64,000 bases of DNA from Sphingobacteriales bacterium 44-61 (GCA_001898405.1 MKTW01000007.1:1-64000), one strand, 5' to 3'. Positions 50,455 through 60,799 are shown, counted from the first letter of the stretch. Numbers and translations: made by a program. Notes: a model not told the origin generated them from the letters alone.

Positions 50455-52581
50455 CCAAAACTGTTTTTTATCTCTTCTTCACCGGCCATATTAGCCAGCC
50501 CGATCGAATATCTGAAAGGTGTGGGACCTCAACGGGCAGAATTGCTGAAAAAGGAATTGAATATTTTCACTTTCCGTGATCTGCTTGAGCACTTTCCCTA
50601 CCGGCATATCGATAAAACAAAGGTGAATCTCATACAGGAGATCACACCTGCCATGGAATTTGTGCAGGTGGCCGTTAAGTTGATACGCCTCGATGTGGTA
50701 GGTGAAGGCAGGGGCAAAAGACTGGTAGCCCAGGTAAAAGATGCTACAGGAAGCATGGAACTGGTTTGGTTCCAGGGAATCAACTGGATACAGAAAACAT
50801 TATTGCCAGACCAGTCGTACCTCGTGTATGGCCGCCTTAGCTTTTTTCAGCAAACCCCGCAGATCGTTCACCCGGAAACAGAACCCTGGGCTCCGGAAAA
50901 AAAAGAAGGCAGGGAATTCCTGGAACCGGTATATCCCACCACCGAAAAATTAAAGGCCCGCAGTTTGGGTGGCCGGCAGATCGCGAAGCTCACACAGGTG
51001 CTTCTCGGTCAATTGCATGAAAAAGATATACCGGAAAACCTGCCCGATACCGTTATCAGCAAACTGAAGCTGATGGGCCGCTACCAGGCTTTCCGCCAGG
51101 TCCATTTTCCCACCACAGCCGCCCAGTATAAAGAAGCAGTGAAACGGCTCAAGCTGGAAGAACTCTTCCTGGCACAATTGAGAATGAACCTGCTCCGTTC
51201 CCGCCGCCACCGGTTTTCCAAAGGAGTGGTATTTGATAAGGTAGGTGATCAGTTCAATACATTTTATAAGGAATACCTTCCCTTTGAATTGACCGGCGCA
51301 CAAAAGAGAGTGCTGCGGGAGATCAGGACTGATACCGGTTCCGGCAAGCAAATGAACCGTTTGTTGCAGGGAGACGTAGGCAGCGGCAAAACCATTGTAG
51401 CACTGCTCACCATGCTGCTCGCGATCGACAATGGATACCAGGCCTGCCTGATGGCGCCAACAGAGATCCTGGCCAAACAACATTTTGCCACCATCAGTTC
51501 GTTATTAAAGGAAATGCCGGTGGAAGTGGAATTACTGACCGGCTCTACCAAAACTGCCGCCCGCAAAAAAATAGCTAAAAAGCTGTCAGAAGGAACATTG
51601 GAGATCCTGATCGGAACGCATGCCGTAATTGAAGAAGTGGTACAGTTTCAGCGGCTGGGAATGGTGATCATCGATGAGCAGCATCGATTTGGAGTGGCCC
51701 AACGCGCCAGGCTCTGGGAAAAAGCAGAAATACCACCACACGTGCTGGTGATGACGGCAACACCGATCCCCCGCACCCTCGCCATGACGGCTTATGGAGA
51801 CCTTGACTACAGCGTAATCGATGAATTGCCGCCCGGCAGGCAACCAATTACCACCGTACACCGCTATGAAACACAAAGAAGCCAGGTGATGAGCTTCCTG
51901 CGCGCCGAAATTGACAAAGGGCGGCAGGTATATATCATTTTCCCCCTGATCGAGGAAAGTGATAAACTGGACTATGAAAACCTGATGCGGGGATATGAAA
52001 CGGTGAAGGGATATTTTCCTGAGCCGAAATACTGGATCAGCATGGTGCATGGCAAGCAACCTGCTGAACAAAAAGAACAAAACATGCAACGATTTGTTGT
52101 GGGAGATACTCAGATCATGGTATCTACCACGGTGATAGAAGTGGGAGTAAATGTGCCGAATGCTTCCGTGATGGTGATCGAAAGCAGCGAAAAATTCGGA
52201 TTGTCACAATTGCATCAGTTGAGGGGAAGGGTTGGCCGCGGGGCCGAAAAAAGCTATTGCATACTTTTATCGGGCTCAAAATTGGGTAATGATGCCCGTG
52301 AGCGCATCAAGATCCTGACGTCCACGAATAATGGCTTTGAAATAGCGGAGAAAGATCTCGAGCTGAGAGGGCCTGGCGATATAGAAGGCACCCGGCAAAG
52401 CGGTATGCTGAATTTCAAACTGGCCAATATCGTGGAAGACCGCCCTTTGGTGGAAGCAGCCCGGCTGCTGGTAGCAGAATTACTCGAAGAGGATCCGGAA
52501 CTTGTTTCGGCAGACAATTTGCGGCTGAAAAGTTTCCTGTTTCAGCAGAAAGGAAAGATGGCGTGGAGTAAGATATCTTAA
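50452..52581 (+). CDS. recG: ATP-dependent DNA helicase RecG
   Basis: A 709-residue branch-migration helicase acting on stalled forks and Holliday junctions. The N-terminal wedge domain begins IEYLKGVGPQRAELLKKEL. Helicase motifs: I GDVGSGKT, Ia MAPTEILAKQH, II (DExH) IIDEQHRFG, III MTATPIPRTLA, IV-VI including TTVIEVGVNVPNA and QLRGRVGRG. The start is uncertain: no ATG lies near the beginning, and TTG 50452 coincides with a promoter box; CTG 50461 or a later codon may be used. Monocistronic by context. Confidence 0.95.
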   Translation: MPKLFFISSSPAILASPIEYLKGVGPQRAELLKKELNIFTFRDLLEHFPYRHIDKTKVNLIQEITPAMEFVQVAVKLIRLDVVGEGRGKRLVAQVKDATGSMELVWFQGINWIQKTLLPDQSYLVYGRLSFFQQTPQIVHPETEPWAPEKKEGREFLEPVYPTTEKLKARSLGGRQIAKLTQVLLGQLHEKDIPENLPDTVISKLKLMGRYQAFRQVHFPTTAAQYKEAVKRLKLEELFLAQLRMNLLRSRRHRFSKGVVFDKVGDQFNTFYKEYLPFELTGAQKRVLREIRTDTGSGKQMNRLLQGDVGSGKTIVALLTMLLAIDNGYQACLMAPTEILAKQHFATISSLLKEMPVEVELLTGSTKTAARKKIAKKLSEGTLEILIGTHAVIEEVVQFQRLGMVIIDEQHRFGVAQRARLWEKAEIPPHVLVMTATPIPRTLAMTAYGDLDYSVIDELPPGRQPITTVHRYETQRSQVMSFLRAEIDKGRQVYIIFPLIEESDKLDYENLMRGYETVKGYFPEPKYWISMVHGKQPAEQKEQNMQRFVVGDTQIMVSTTVIEVGVNVPNASVMVIESSEKFGLSQLHQLRGRVGRGAEKSYCILLSGSKLGNDARERIKILTSTNNGFEIAEKDLELRGPGDIEGTRQSGMLNFKLANIVEDRPLVEAARLLVAELLEEDPELVSADNLRLKSFLFQQKGKMAWSKIS

Positions 52582-52630
52582 CATAAGTTTCCAGTTTTTA
52601 ACCAGAATTATTGTGTATTTTAATAGAACG

Positions 52631-55600
52631 ATGTTGATGCAGAAACCTTTTATAGTCGTTGTACTAATGCTGGCCATCAGTTTTGACATTGTAGCGCAGA
52701 ACTATGATAATATTGAATTTGTAGAGAACAAAGGACAGTGGGACAGCCGCGTTAAGTTTAAGGGAGACGTGAATGCAGGTGCCGTGTTTATCCGATCTAC
52801 AGGCTTCACCATTTTGCAACATAATCAGCAAGACCTTGCAGCTGTTCAATCCATGCTGCATGGTTCGCATGGAGAGACCCAGCGTTCAGCCACTGCTAAT
52901 AATAAAATAATACTACGCTCCCATGCATGGGATGTTGATTTTATCGGTGCATCTCCCAAAATGCAGGTGATACCGGATAAAATGAAAACGGCATCCGTCA
53001 ATAATTACTTCATTGGTGATGATCCTTCCAAATGGGGACGTGATTGCCGCTTGTACCAGGCCGTCACGCTGCAGGACGTGTACCCGAATGTAGATGTACG
53101 CTATTATACCTATAATGGCTCTTTGAAGTATGATATCATTGCAAAGCCAGGTGCCGATATCAGCAAGATCGCCCTTCGTTATAATGGAGTAGATAAGATA
53201 CAGGTAAAAAATAAAGAGCTTTTGCTCACCACTTCCGTTGGTGAAAAGAAAGAATCTTATCCTTATACCTATCAGTCGAGCGCTAAAGGGCGCTCCGATG
53301 TCAGCTGTAAATACGTCGTAAAAGATAATGTGGTGCGCTTTGATGTAAAGGGATATGATCCGTCTTCCACACTGATCATTGACCCCACCCTGATCTTTTG
53401 CTCGCTTTCCGGCAGCTCTGCTACCAATTGGGGCTTTACTGCTACGTATGGACCTGACGGAAGCTTTTTTGGCGGCGGTATTGTATTCAATGGAGGTTCT
53501 TTTCCTGTATCGCCTGGTGCTTTTCAGACCGTTTTTCAGGGAGGGGATGGTGCTGGCGGCAGCGATCTGCCGATCGATATCGGTATTATTAAATTATCGG
53601 CAGATGGTACCAACCGCCTTTATGCAACCTATATTGGTGGCAGCGGTAATGAGCAACCCCACAGTCTTTTCTGTGATCCCCAGGGCAACCTGGTACTGGC
53701 AGGCAGGTCAAGCTCGAGCAACTATCCCAAAAGCCGGCAAATCGGCAGCGGAGGTGGATATGATATCGTCGTTACAAAATTGAATGCGACTGGTTCCGAT
53801 ATAATCGGCTCTGTAAAAATAGGTGGCCGTGGCAATGACGGGGTAAATATTGTCGTTTCCCGGGCCGGTACCCAATCGCTCCAGCGCAATTATGGTGATG
53901 ATGGCCGCAGTGAAGTAATACTGGATGGTGCAGGCAATGTTTATGTGGCTTCCTGCACTCAGTCCAACAGTTCCGATCCCCAGTCTAAATTTCCTACTAC
54001 ACCCGGCGTGTTTCAGCCCAACTCTGGTAATCCCGGTTCAACCAACCCAAGTGGCGATGGACAGGACGGAGTGGTCCTGAAGCTTAATCCTGATCTGAGC
54101 ACGCTGTTATTTTCAAGCTACCTGGGCGGTAGCAAGAATGATGCTGCTTATGTATTGGACCTTTCTCCTACGGGTGATATATACGTAGCAGGCGGTACTC
54201 AAAGCAGCGATTTCCCCGGCAACAAAGCAGCAACACTGGGACCGACCTTCAATACGGGTAGTTCTGCTGATAACAGTATTGATGGGTTCATTGCACAAAT
54301 AAGTAATAATGGCAGCACCATCATCCGCTCCACTTATGCCGGAACGGTGAATGCTGATCAGATATATGGAATAAAATTTGACCGGTTAGGGTTCCCTTAT
54401 ATTACTGGTCAAACAGAAGGAGCATGGCCTGTGCTGAATGCTCCTTATTCGGAGCCAAATGGCAAGCAGTTTATTGCCAAACTGCAACCTGATCTTTCAG
54501 CTTATGTGTACAGCACCGTATTTGGAAAGGGAGGAACTACTCCGGATATATCTCCGACCGCATTCCTTGTTGACCGTTGTGAGAACGTATATGTTTCAGG
54601 CTGGGGTGGTGCAAATGGTCAGGCCAATGTTTATCATAGCGCAGGTACAAACGGTTTGGGTGTTACTCCGGATGCATACAAGCCAACAACAGACGGCCAT
54701 GATTTTTATTTCTTCGTTTTGCAACGCAATGCAACCGGCCGTTTATATGCGAGCTTCTTTGGCCAGAATGGAGGGCAGTATGGAGACCACGTAGACGGAG
54801 GCACCAGCCGTTTTGATCCAAATGGTGTGATATACCAGGGAGTTTGTGCTAATTGCATGGGTGGGGCAGTGTTTCCTGTAACACCCGGTGTATGGGGCCC
54901 TGTGAATGGAGCTCTGCCGGATGGCTGTAACCTGGGTATGATAAAAATGGCGTTCAACCTTGCTGGTGTGGGCTCTCTTGTTGGAGCCGCAATTGATGGC
55001 GTACCAAATGATACAGCAGGCTGTTTCCCGCTTAAAGTAGATTTTACTGACCGTGTCAGAAATGCCCAGCAATATATCTGGAATTTCGGCGATGGTTCTG
55101 GTGATGTAGGGCCTTTGCCCGCTGCTACAGGCTACACTCAAAGTCACACTTTCATGACAGTAGGCACTTATCGGGTAATGCTGATCGCTATCGATCCTAA
55201 TAGCTGTAATGAAAGAGACACTTCTTATATACATATCCGTGTCGGCGACCTGCGGGCTAATATGGCAATGAGCTTTGATAAGGTCGGTGCATGTACGGCG
55301 CTGGATTATCAATTCAATAATACCTCAACTACCGACCCCAGCAAACCTTTTTCAGATACCTCGTTTATATGGGATTTTGGTGATGGCAGCCCAAGAGTGG
55401 TGGCTGGGTTGAACAGTATTCCACATACTTTCCCTGCACCGGGTTCTTATACGGTGCAATTGATATTGAACGATACCAACTATTGTAATAACCCGGAGAT
55501 ACTGGACACAGTGGTACGCGTAGCGGCCAATGTAGATGCATTATTTGAGACGCCTCCAACCGGTTGCGCACCTTACCAGGCTGTATTTACCAATACATCA

Positions 55601-56314
55601 GTAGGCGGTATAAATTTTGAGTGGGATTTTGGTGATCCTGGTTCGGGTTCCAATAATACTTCCACAGCGGCCAATCCTACCCACGAATATGCTGTGCCCG
55701 GCACGTATCAGGTAATGCTGGTGGCGAATGATCCGAACACCTGTAATAAAACAGATACGTTCAGGTACACTATCATAGTGTATGATAAACCTACCGCCAA
55801 TTTCAGTTACACACCGGTAGCGCCTGTAGTGAATACGCCGAATGTATTTACCAATCTTTCTTCGGCCAATGCAGTCAGTTTCAAATGGATATTTGGTGAT
55901 GGCGATTCGCTGGTTACCACATCGCGGGCAAATGTGACGCACCAGTATAATTCTACCGGCACATTCAATGCCTGCCTGGTTGCATTTAATCAACTTGGTT
56001 GCACTGATACATTATGCATGGATGTCAGCACACTGATAGTGCCTGCACTGGATGTGCCCAATGCCTTTACACCCAATAGTGGTGATGTGAACAGCATAGT
56101 AATGGTGAAAGGGTTCGGCATTTCAAAAATGAAATTCATCATCTGGAACCGCTGGGGGCAGAAAGTGTTTGAAACAGCCAATCGACTGCAGGGATGGGAT
56201 GGCCGCGTGAAAGGAGTGGTGCAGCCGATGGATGTATATGCTTATACACTGGAAGTGGAATTTTTCGATGGCACAAAAGCCAGCCGCAAAGGTGATATCA
56301 CGTTGATCAGATAG
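52631..56314 (+). CDS. T9SS type B secreted protein with SBBP-like and PKD domains
   Basis: A 1227-residue secreted protein. Signal peptide to ~22 (DIVAQ). N-terminal DUF7948-like region (FVENKGQWDSRVKFKGD) to ~240, a series of SBBP-like propeller repeats (YIGGSGNEQPHSLFCDPQGNLVLAGRS; YLGGSKNDAAYVLDLSPTGDIYVAGG), then PKD domains from ~780 (YIWNFGDGSGD, FIWDFGDGSP, FEWDFGDPGSG, FKWIFGDGDS). The last ~85 residues are a gliding-motility-associated type B sorting signal (NAFTPNSGDVNS, FIIWNRWGQKVFET, GWDGRVKG, VYAYTLEV). A PorP/SprF gene follows, the standard partner for type B cargo. Start could be ATG 52637. Confidence 0.93.
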   Translation: MLMQKPFIVVVLMLAISFDIVAQNYDNIEFVENKGQWDSRVKFKGDVNAGAVFIRSTGFTILQHNQQDLAAVQSMLHGSHGETQRSATANNKIILRSHAWDVDFIGASPKMQVIPDKMKTASVNNYFIGDDPSKWGRDCRLYQAVTLQDVYPNVDVRYYTYNGSLKYDIIAKPGADISKIALRYNGVDKIQVKNKELLLTTSVGEKKESYPYTYQSSAKGRSDVSCKYVVKDNVVRFDVKGYDPSSTLIIDPTLIFCSLSGSSATNWGFTATYGPDGSFFGGGIVFNGGSFPVSPGAFQTVFQGGDGAGGSDLPIDIGIIKLSADGTNRLYATYIGGSGNEQPHSLFCDPQGNLVLAGRSSSSNYPKSRQIGSGGGYDIVVTKLNATGSDIIGSVKIGGRGNDGVNIVVSRAGTQSLQRNYGDDGRSEVILDGAGNVYVASCTQSNSSDPQSKFPTTPGVFQPNSGNPGSTNPSGDGQDGVVLKLNPDLSTLLFSSYLGGSKNDAAYVLDLSPTGDIYVAGGTQSSDFPGNKAATLGPTFNTGSSADNSIDGFIAQISNNGSTIIRSTYAGTVNADQIYGIKFDRLGFPYITGQTEGAWPVLNAPYSEPNGKQFIAKLQPDLSAYVYSTVFGKGGTTPDISPTAFLVDRCENVYVSGWGGANGQANVYHSAGTNGLGVTPDAYKPTTDGHDFYFFVLQRNATGRLYASFFGQNGGQYGDHVDGGTSRFDPNGVIYQGVCANCMGGAVFPVTPGVWGPVNGALPDGCNLGMIKMAFNLAGVGSLVGAAIDGVPNDTAGCFPLKVDFTDRVRNAQQYIWNFGDGSGDVGPLPAATGYTQSHTFMTVGTYRVMLIAIDPNSCNERDTSYIHIRVGDLRANMAMSFDKVGACTALDYQFNNTSTTDPSKPFSDTSFIWDFGDGSPRVVAGLNSIPHTFPAPGSYTVQLILNDTNYCNNPEILDTVVRVAANVDALFETPPTGCAPYQAVFTNTSVGGINFEWDFGDPGSGSNNTSTAANPTHEYAVPGTYQVMLVANDPNTCNKTDTFRYTIIVYDKPTANFSYTPVAPVVNTPNVFTNLSSANAVSFKWIFGDGDSLVTTSRANVTHQYNSTGTFNACLVAFNQLGCTDTLCMDVSTLIVPALDVPNAFTPNSGDVNSIVMVKGFGISKMKFIIWNRWGQKVFETANRLQGWDGRVKGVVQPMDVYAYTLEVEFFDGTKASRKGDITLIR

Positions 56315-56401
56315 GGAAGATTAAAACTCATGGGTAAAACCATTACAAATAAACGGTCCGGCCAGTTCAGATAACAGCAACCGGGAAAAGGAGGAACAGA
56401 C

Positions 56402-57439
56402 ATGAAGGAAATCAAGAGAATAGCGATGTTTGCAGTCATAGGGTGCTGTCTGGCTCCGTCTGTCTGGGGGCAGGACCTGCATTTTTCCCAATTCATGAAT
56501 TCGCCGCTTGTAACCAACCCTGCCAATACTGGTTTTATACCGGAAGGGGATTACAGGATAGGCGCCAATTTCAGGAATCAATGGTCGTCGATCATGTCTG
56601 TTCCCTATAAAACCTTTAGTGCTTTTGGAGATGTGCAGGTGATGCGGAATGAAGACAATGGCTGGATGGGCATAGGTGGGGTGATACTGCGTGATGTGGC
56701 CGGCAGTGGAAACCTTACTTCCACGAAAGTGTATGGATCTGTAGCATACCACCAGATGCTTAACCTTGGAAGTTTGCTAAGCCTCGGCTTTAATGTAGGC
56801 TGGTCCAATAAGCAGATCAATGTCACTAATCTTAAATTCCCCGATCAGTTTGATGGCCATTTTTTTGATAGCCATCTTCCCACAAGCGTAGCACTTACCT
56901 CCAATAATATCAGCTACCTGGATATACAGGCGGGGTTGAATTATGCTTATTTCCCTGACGACCGGACTTATGTGAACGTAGGTTTCTCCACGATGCATAT
57001 TAACCGGCCCCGCGAATCTTTTTTTGATGAACAACCGGGGATCAGCAACCGCATTCCCATGCGGCACACAGCGTTTATCAATGGCAGCTTTAAATTGAAT
57101 GATCAATGGATCATCAATCCCAATAGTTATTTTTCTTTACAGGCAAAATCCTATGAATGGTTGATAGGCGCCAATGCCCGTTACAATCTTTCCGGTGATG
57201 GCGAAAACATCCTGATCGGCGGCCTTTACTACAGGAGCAGCGATGCGATCATTCCTATGGTGGGCCTTGGCTATAAGGATTTCGTGTTCACTTTTACCTA
57301 CGATGCTACTATTTCAACCCTCAAAAATTATAACAACAGCCGTGGTGCTTTTGAGCTTTCTCTTGTAAAAGAGGGACTGTTTGACCAATACAAGGGCAAC
57401 CGCCATGAATCGATGTGTCCTTCGTTTAAAGCATATTGA
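56402..57439 (+). CDS. PorP/SprF family type IX secretion outer-membrane protein
   Basis: A 345-residue protein with signal peptide (SVWGQD). It begins with the family signature DLHFSQFMNSPLVTNPANTGF and continues as a beta-barrel (YRIGANFRNQWSSI, FAFGDVQVM-type strands, SYLDIQAGLNYAYFPD, ending in FELSLVK). SprF-like proteins anchor type B T9SS cargo, and the gene lies 87 nt after one, on the same strand. Confidence 0.92.
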   Translation: MKEIKRIAMFAVIGCCLAPSVWGQDLHFSQFMNSPLVTNPANTGFIPEGDYRIGANFRNQWSSIMSVPYKTFSAFGDVQVMRNEDNGWMGIGGVILRDVAGSGNLTSTKVYGSVAYHQMLNLGSLLSLGFNVGWSNKQINVTNLKFPDQFDGHFFDSHLPTSVALTSNNISYLDIQAGLNYAYFPDDRTYVNVGFSTMHINRPRESFFDEQPGISNRIPMRHTAFINGSFKLNDQWIINPNSYFSLQAKSYEWLIGANARYNLSGDGENILIGGLYYRSSDAIIPMVGLGYKDFVFTFTYDATISTLKNYNNSRGAFELSLVKEGLFDQYKGNRHESMCPSFKAY

Positions 57440-57485
57440 TCTAAGTTTTTTTCCCGATTTTTACAGCGCAGGAAAATATTTGTGC

Positions 57486-57944
57486 ATGAACATAACAGAG
57501 TTATCAGCAAAAGAACAACAGGAGCTGAAAGCAATGCAGATCGTTTTTGTCAGCATAGCAATGGCTGCTTTATTGTTCTTGCTGGGGGCTATTATATTCA
57601 GCCAGTCCCAAGGACCTTTGGCACCAGGTATGAAAGCCTATTACAACTGGCTGCTGGGCGGCGCAGCGATCTTTTCGTTTGCCTGCTCTATATGGGGCCG
57701 GCAACAGTTTGCCAGGGGAGTGGAAACTGCTAAAACTTCCCTAAATCCGCTGGAAAGGAAATTAACAATGTACCGCACATCGTTAATCATTTATCTTGCC
57801 ATCACTGAATTACCTATTATATTTTGCATCATTCTTTCTTTGCTGACCGGTAATTTTGTGTTCCAGGTGTATGCGGCTGTATTGCTCGGGTTTATGTTAC
57901 CGGCCATGCCACGGAAAGAAAAAGTGATCGGTCAACTGCAATGA
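57486..57944 (+). CDS. Hypothetical four-helix membrane protein
   Basis: A 152-residue protein from ATG 57486; the longer frame to 57381 overlaps the previous gene and is not membrane-like. Four hydrophobic segments near residues 17-38, 55-72, 92-113 and 119-137, with a cytosolic loop ARGVETAKTSLNPLERKL. No family recognised. An AATATTTG promoter-like box ends 3 nt before the ATG. Confidence 0.75.
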   Translation: MNITELSAKEQQELKAMQIVFVSIAMAALLFLLGAIIFSQSQGPLAPGMKAYYNWLLGGAAIFSFACSIWGRQQFARGVETAKTSLNPLERKLTMYRTSLIIYLAITELPIIFCIILSLLTGNFVFQVYAAVLLGFMLPAMPRKEKVIGQLQ

Positions 57945-57983
57945 TCTCAGGAATAATTTTGATAAACTGATAAAACCACAAAG

Positions 57984-58628
57984 ATGAAAAGAATCGCTTA
58001 CCTCGTAATAGCATTATCGCTTGTTGCGGTATCAGCCAGCGCGCAGGATGAAAGCCAGGAAGAGAAAGGCTTTAAAAAGGAAAATCTTTTTACAGGGGGT
58101 AGTGTAACGGTGTCATTCTTTAACGGACAAACCATATTAGGCGCCAATCCCATGTTTGGGTACAAACTGGCTGATTGGGTGGATGCAGGTATTGTTTTCA
58201 ACTACGTGTACAGCAGCACCAAGGACTATATCCAGTATGATGACAAATTGAGGCAATCGGTTTATGGCCCGGGTGTGTTTACCCGCCTGTATCCTATCAG
58301 CTTTTTATTTGTGCAGGCGCAATATGAGCAAAACTTCAGTACGGTGAAATATATACCTGCTCCCGGCAGCACCAGCTACACTGCGTCTAAGAATAATGAG
58401 AATGCGGGATCCTTGCTTCTCGGTGGTGGCTTTGCCTCTGGTAGACAACCGGGTTCCACTTCGTTCTTTTATATTTCCTTATTGTTTGATGTACTGAAAA
58501 ATGAAAATTCTCCCTACGTGGATGTATCGTATAATCCCTCTAACCCATCGGCAAAACCTCGTGTGGATATGGTCCCGATCGTAAGGGCTGGTGTGAATAT
58601 CGGTTTGTTCCAGGGCAGGTACCGTTAA
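57984..58628 (+). CDS. Outer-membrane beta-barrel protein (OmpW/porin-like small barrel)
   Basis: A 214-residue protein with a signal peptide (VSASAQD). The mature part is alternating aromatic/polar strands (GSVTVSFFNGQTILGANPMFGYKLADWVDAGIVF is within its first three; ISFLFVQAQYEQNFSTVKY), ending with GVNIGLFQGRYR. Typical eight- to ten-stranded barrel of Bacteroidota. Converges on and overlaps the LOG-family gene by 4 nt. Confidence 0.8.
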   Translation: MKRIAYLVIALSLVAVSASAQDESQEEKGFKKENLFTGGSVTVSFFNGQTILGANPMFGYKLADWVDAGIVFNYVYSSTKDYIQYDDKLRQSVYGPGVFTRLYPISFLFVQAQYEQNFSTVKYIPAPGSTSYTASKNNENAGSLLLGGGFASGRQPGSTSFFYISLLFDVLKNENSPYVDVSYNPSNPSAKPRVDMVPIVRAGVNIGLFQGRYR

Positions 58629-59167
58629 TGCGTGATCTTTTCGATGAGCTCTGAGGGCTCATTCAGCACTATCAAACGTTTTTGGGCTTCTTCATAAAGA
58701 AAGCCTTCATCCTGCATTTGTTTGATATGCGCGATGAGGTGTTTGTAAAAGCCTCCTGAGTTGAGGATAAAGATCAGTTTATCGTGAATGGAGAGCTGGT
58801 TCCAGGTCACCATCTCGAACAATTCATCCAGGGTCCCGAACCCGCCGGGAAGCACAACAGCCGCATCACAGAGATCATACATCTTCTTTTTGCGCGTATG
58901 CATATTATCTACCACCAGCAATTGGGAAAGATGGTTATGCTGCCGCTCCCAATCGACCAGTACCTGGGGAATAACACCGGTAACAGCTCCCCCATGACGC
59001 ATGGTTTCATCGGCAACAGCGCCCATGATGCCGACACTTCCGCCACCATAGATCACCCGGATACCATGACTGGCACAAAGCAGACCCAATTCTGAAGCAT
59101 GTTGAAGGAACAACGGGTTCTTCCCCGTTTTGGAGCCGCAAAAAACAGCAAGAGACTTGATAGGCAT
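58625..59167 (-). CDS. LOG-family (TIGR00730) nucleoside 5'-monophosphate phosphoribohydrolase
   Basis: A 180-residue Rossmann-fold protein from ATG 59167 (MPIKSLAVFCGSKTG), the usual start of the family. Motifs: GGGSVGIMG near residue 45 and PGGFGTLDELFE near 100 (PGGxGTxxE), the catalytic signature of LOG-like enzymes that release a free base from nucleoside monophosphates, known from cytokinin activation. In bacteria the physiological substrate is usually unknown. Confidence 0.92.
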   Translation of the reverse strand: MPIKSLAVFCGSKTGKNPLFLQHASELGLLCASHGIRVIYGGGSVGIMGAVADETMRHGGAVTGVIPQVLVDWERQHNHLSQLLVVDNMHTRKKKMYDLCDAAVVLPGGFGTLDELFEMVTWNQLSIHDKLIFILNSGGFYKHLIAHIKQMQDEGFLYEEAQKRLIVLNEPSELIEKITH

Positions 59168-59258
59168 AACAAATAAATTTCTGGCGCAAAGGGAATACAA
59201 ATTTGTTTACCTTCAAAAAATCTTTAACCCGCAACAAGGGTTCACTAAAAATTGAAAT

Positions 59259-60773
59259 ATGTCCGCCGGATTGTTATTTTCTTTTGTTATAGGATATTTT
59301 GTTCTCTTGCTGATAGTAGCCTGGTACACTTCCCGAAACTCCAACAATGATTCTTTTTTTATCGGCAACCGCAATAGTAACTGGATGCTGGTGGCTTTCG
59401 GGATGATCGGTACTTCACTCTCCGGTGTCACTTTTGTAAGCGTACCTGGCGGTGTAGGCAAGGAATCCTTTGCATATTTCCAGATAATGATCGGTTACCT
59501 GATCGGGTATGTAACGATCGCTTATGTATTGCTGCCCCTGTATTATAAACTTAATCTTACGTCCATCTATAATTACCTGCAAACGAGGCTGGGCTTTAAA
59601 TCATATAAAACAGGTGCTTCCTTTTTTATTTTATCGAGGACCCTGGGAGCCACTGCCCGGCTTTATCTCGTAGTAAAGATTTTGCAGGATGCGATCCTTT
59701 CCAGTTTTGGCGTTCCTTTCTGGGTTACTACTTTGATCATCCTGGTCATGATCCTGGTGTATACTTACGAAGGAGGTGTGAAAACAATTGTGTTCACAGA
59801 CACCCTCCAAACCACTTTCATGCTCACCGGCCTCGTGGTTTGCGTGGTTTATATATTAAATGCCATGGATACCAGCCTTGGATCTGCATTAACGGAGATG
59901 GGTGAAAAAGGCTATTCCAAAATATTCTTTACTGACCCTAACAGCAAGCTGTTTTTCCTGAAGCAGATACTGGCGGGTGCATTCATCACTATTACCATGA
60001 CGGGTATGGACCAGGAAATGATGCAGAAAAATATTTCGGTTAAAACACTAAAAGACTCGCAAAAGAACGTGATCACACTTTCTGTAATCATGTTATTTGT
60101 GATCCTGCTGTTCCTGGTGCTGGGCGGTTTATTATTTACCTATGCTGAAAGCCTTGGCGCACACTATGTAACCACTATTGAAGGTGGCAAGGAAGTGACC
60201 CGCTTTATGCTGGAAGGAAAGGATGCATCAGCTGATAAGCTGTTCCCGATAATAGCATTGGAACACATGCCGCCGGTAGTGTCTATCATTTTCATTATCG
60301 CCCTGATCTCTGCCTTATTCCCCAGCGCTGACGGAGCTATCACGGCGCTTACTTCTTCTTTCTGCATTGATATCATTGGTATGCAGAGAAAGCAGGAATG
60401 GACAGACCAGCAGAAGAAAAAAGTGCGTCAGCGTGTGCATCTTGTTTTTGCAGGGATCTTCCTCATTTTCGTAATGGTATTTAATGAGGTGAATAACCCG
60501 AGCATGATCAATGTGATACTTAAAATAGCTGCATATACTTATGGGCCTTTGCTTGGATTATTCACTTTTGGTATCATTACTAAAAGGCAGGTGATTGATA
60601 AATGGGTGCCGCTGGTTTGCATCGCTGCGCCTTTGCTGTGCTTCCTGCTTGAGAAATACCAGCAAAAGATTGTAGGCTCATTTGAAATAGGCCTTGAACT
60701 ACTGATCATTAATGGCTTATTAACATTCCTTGGTTTGATGCTTGTTTCCAAAAAACAGGAAGCCTCCGCATAA
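59259..60773 (+). CDS. Sodium:solute symporter family (SSS) transporter
   Basis: A 504-residue membrane protein with about 13 helices and SSS features: RNSNNDSFFIGNRNSNWMLV, MIGTSLSGVTFVSVPG (sodium-site helix), GATARLYLVVKIL and the SADGAITALTSSFCIDII segment near 350. The substrate is not identifiable; the family includes sugar, amino-acid, proline and pantothenate carriers. The O-methyltransferase reading frame overlaps its end. Confidence 0.9.
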   Translation: MSAGLLFSFVIGYFVLLLIVAWYTSRNSNNDSFFIGNRNSNWMLVAFGMIGTSLSGVTFVSVPGGVGKESFAYFQIMIGYLIGYVTIAYVLLPLYYKLNLTSIYNYLQTRLGFKSYKTGASFFILSRTLGATARLYLVVKILQDAILSSFGVPFWVTTLIILVMILVYTYEGGVKTIVFTDTLQTTFMLTGLVVCVVYILNAMDTSLGSALTEMGEKGYSKIFFTDPNSKLFFLKQILAGAFITITMTGMDQEMMQKNISVKTLKDSQKNVITLSVIMLFVILLFLVLGGLLFTYAESLGAHYVTTIEGGKEVTRFMLEGKDASADKLFPIIALEHMPPVVSIIFIIALISALFPSADGAITALTSSFCIDIIGMQRKQEWTDQQKKKVRQRVHLVFAGIFLIFVMVFNEVNNPSMINVILKIAAYTYGPLLGLFTFGIITKRQVIDKWVPLVCIAAPLLCFLLEKYQQKIVGSFEIGLELLIINGLLTFLGLMLVSKKQEASA

Positions 60774-60791
60774 AGAACCGCTTAACGGGGC

Positions 60792-60799
60792 TACCTTTG
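60792..60799 (+). promoter_or_regulatory. -7 promoter box of the O-methyltransferase gene
   Basis: TACCTTTG, exact TAnnTTTG, 14 nt before GTG 60814. It supports GTG 60814 as start rather than TTG 60742. Confidence 0.4.
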
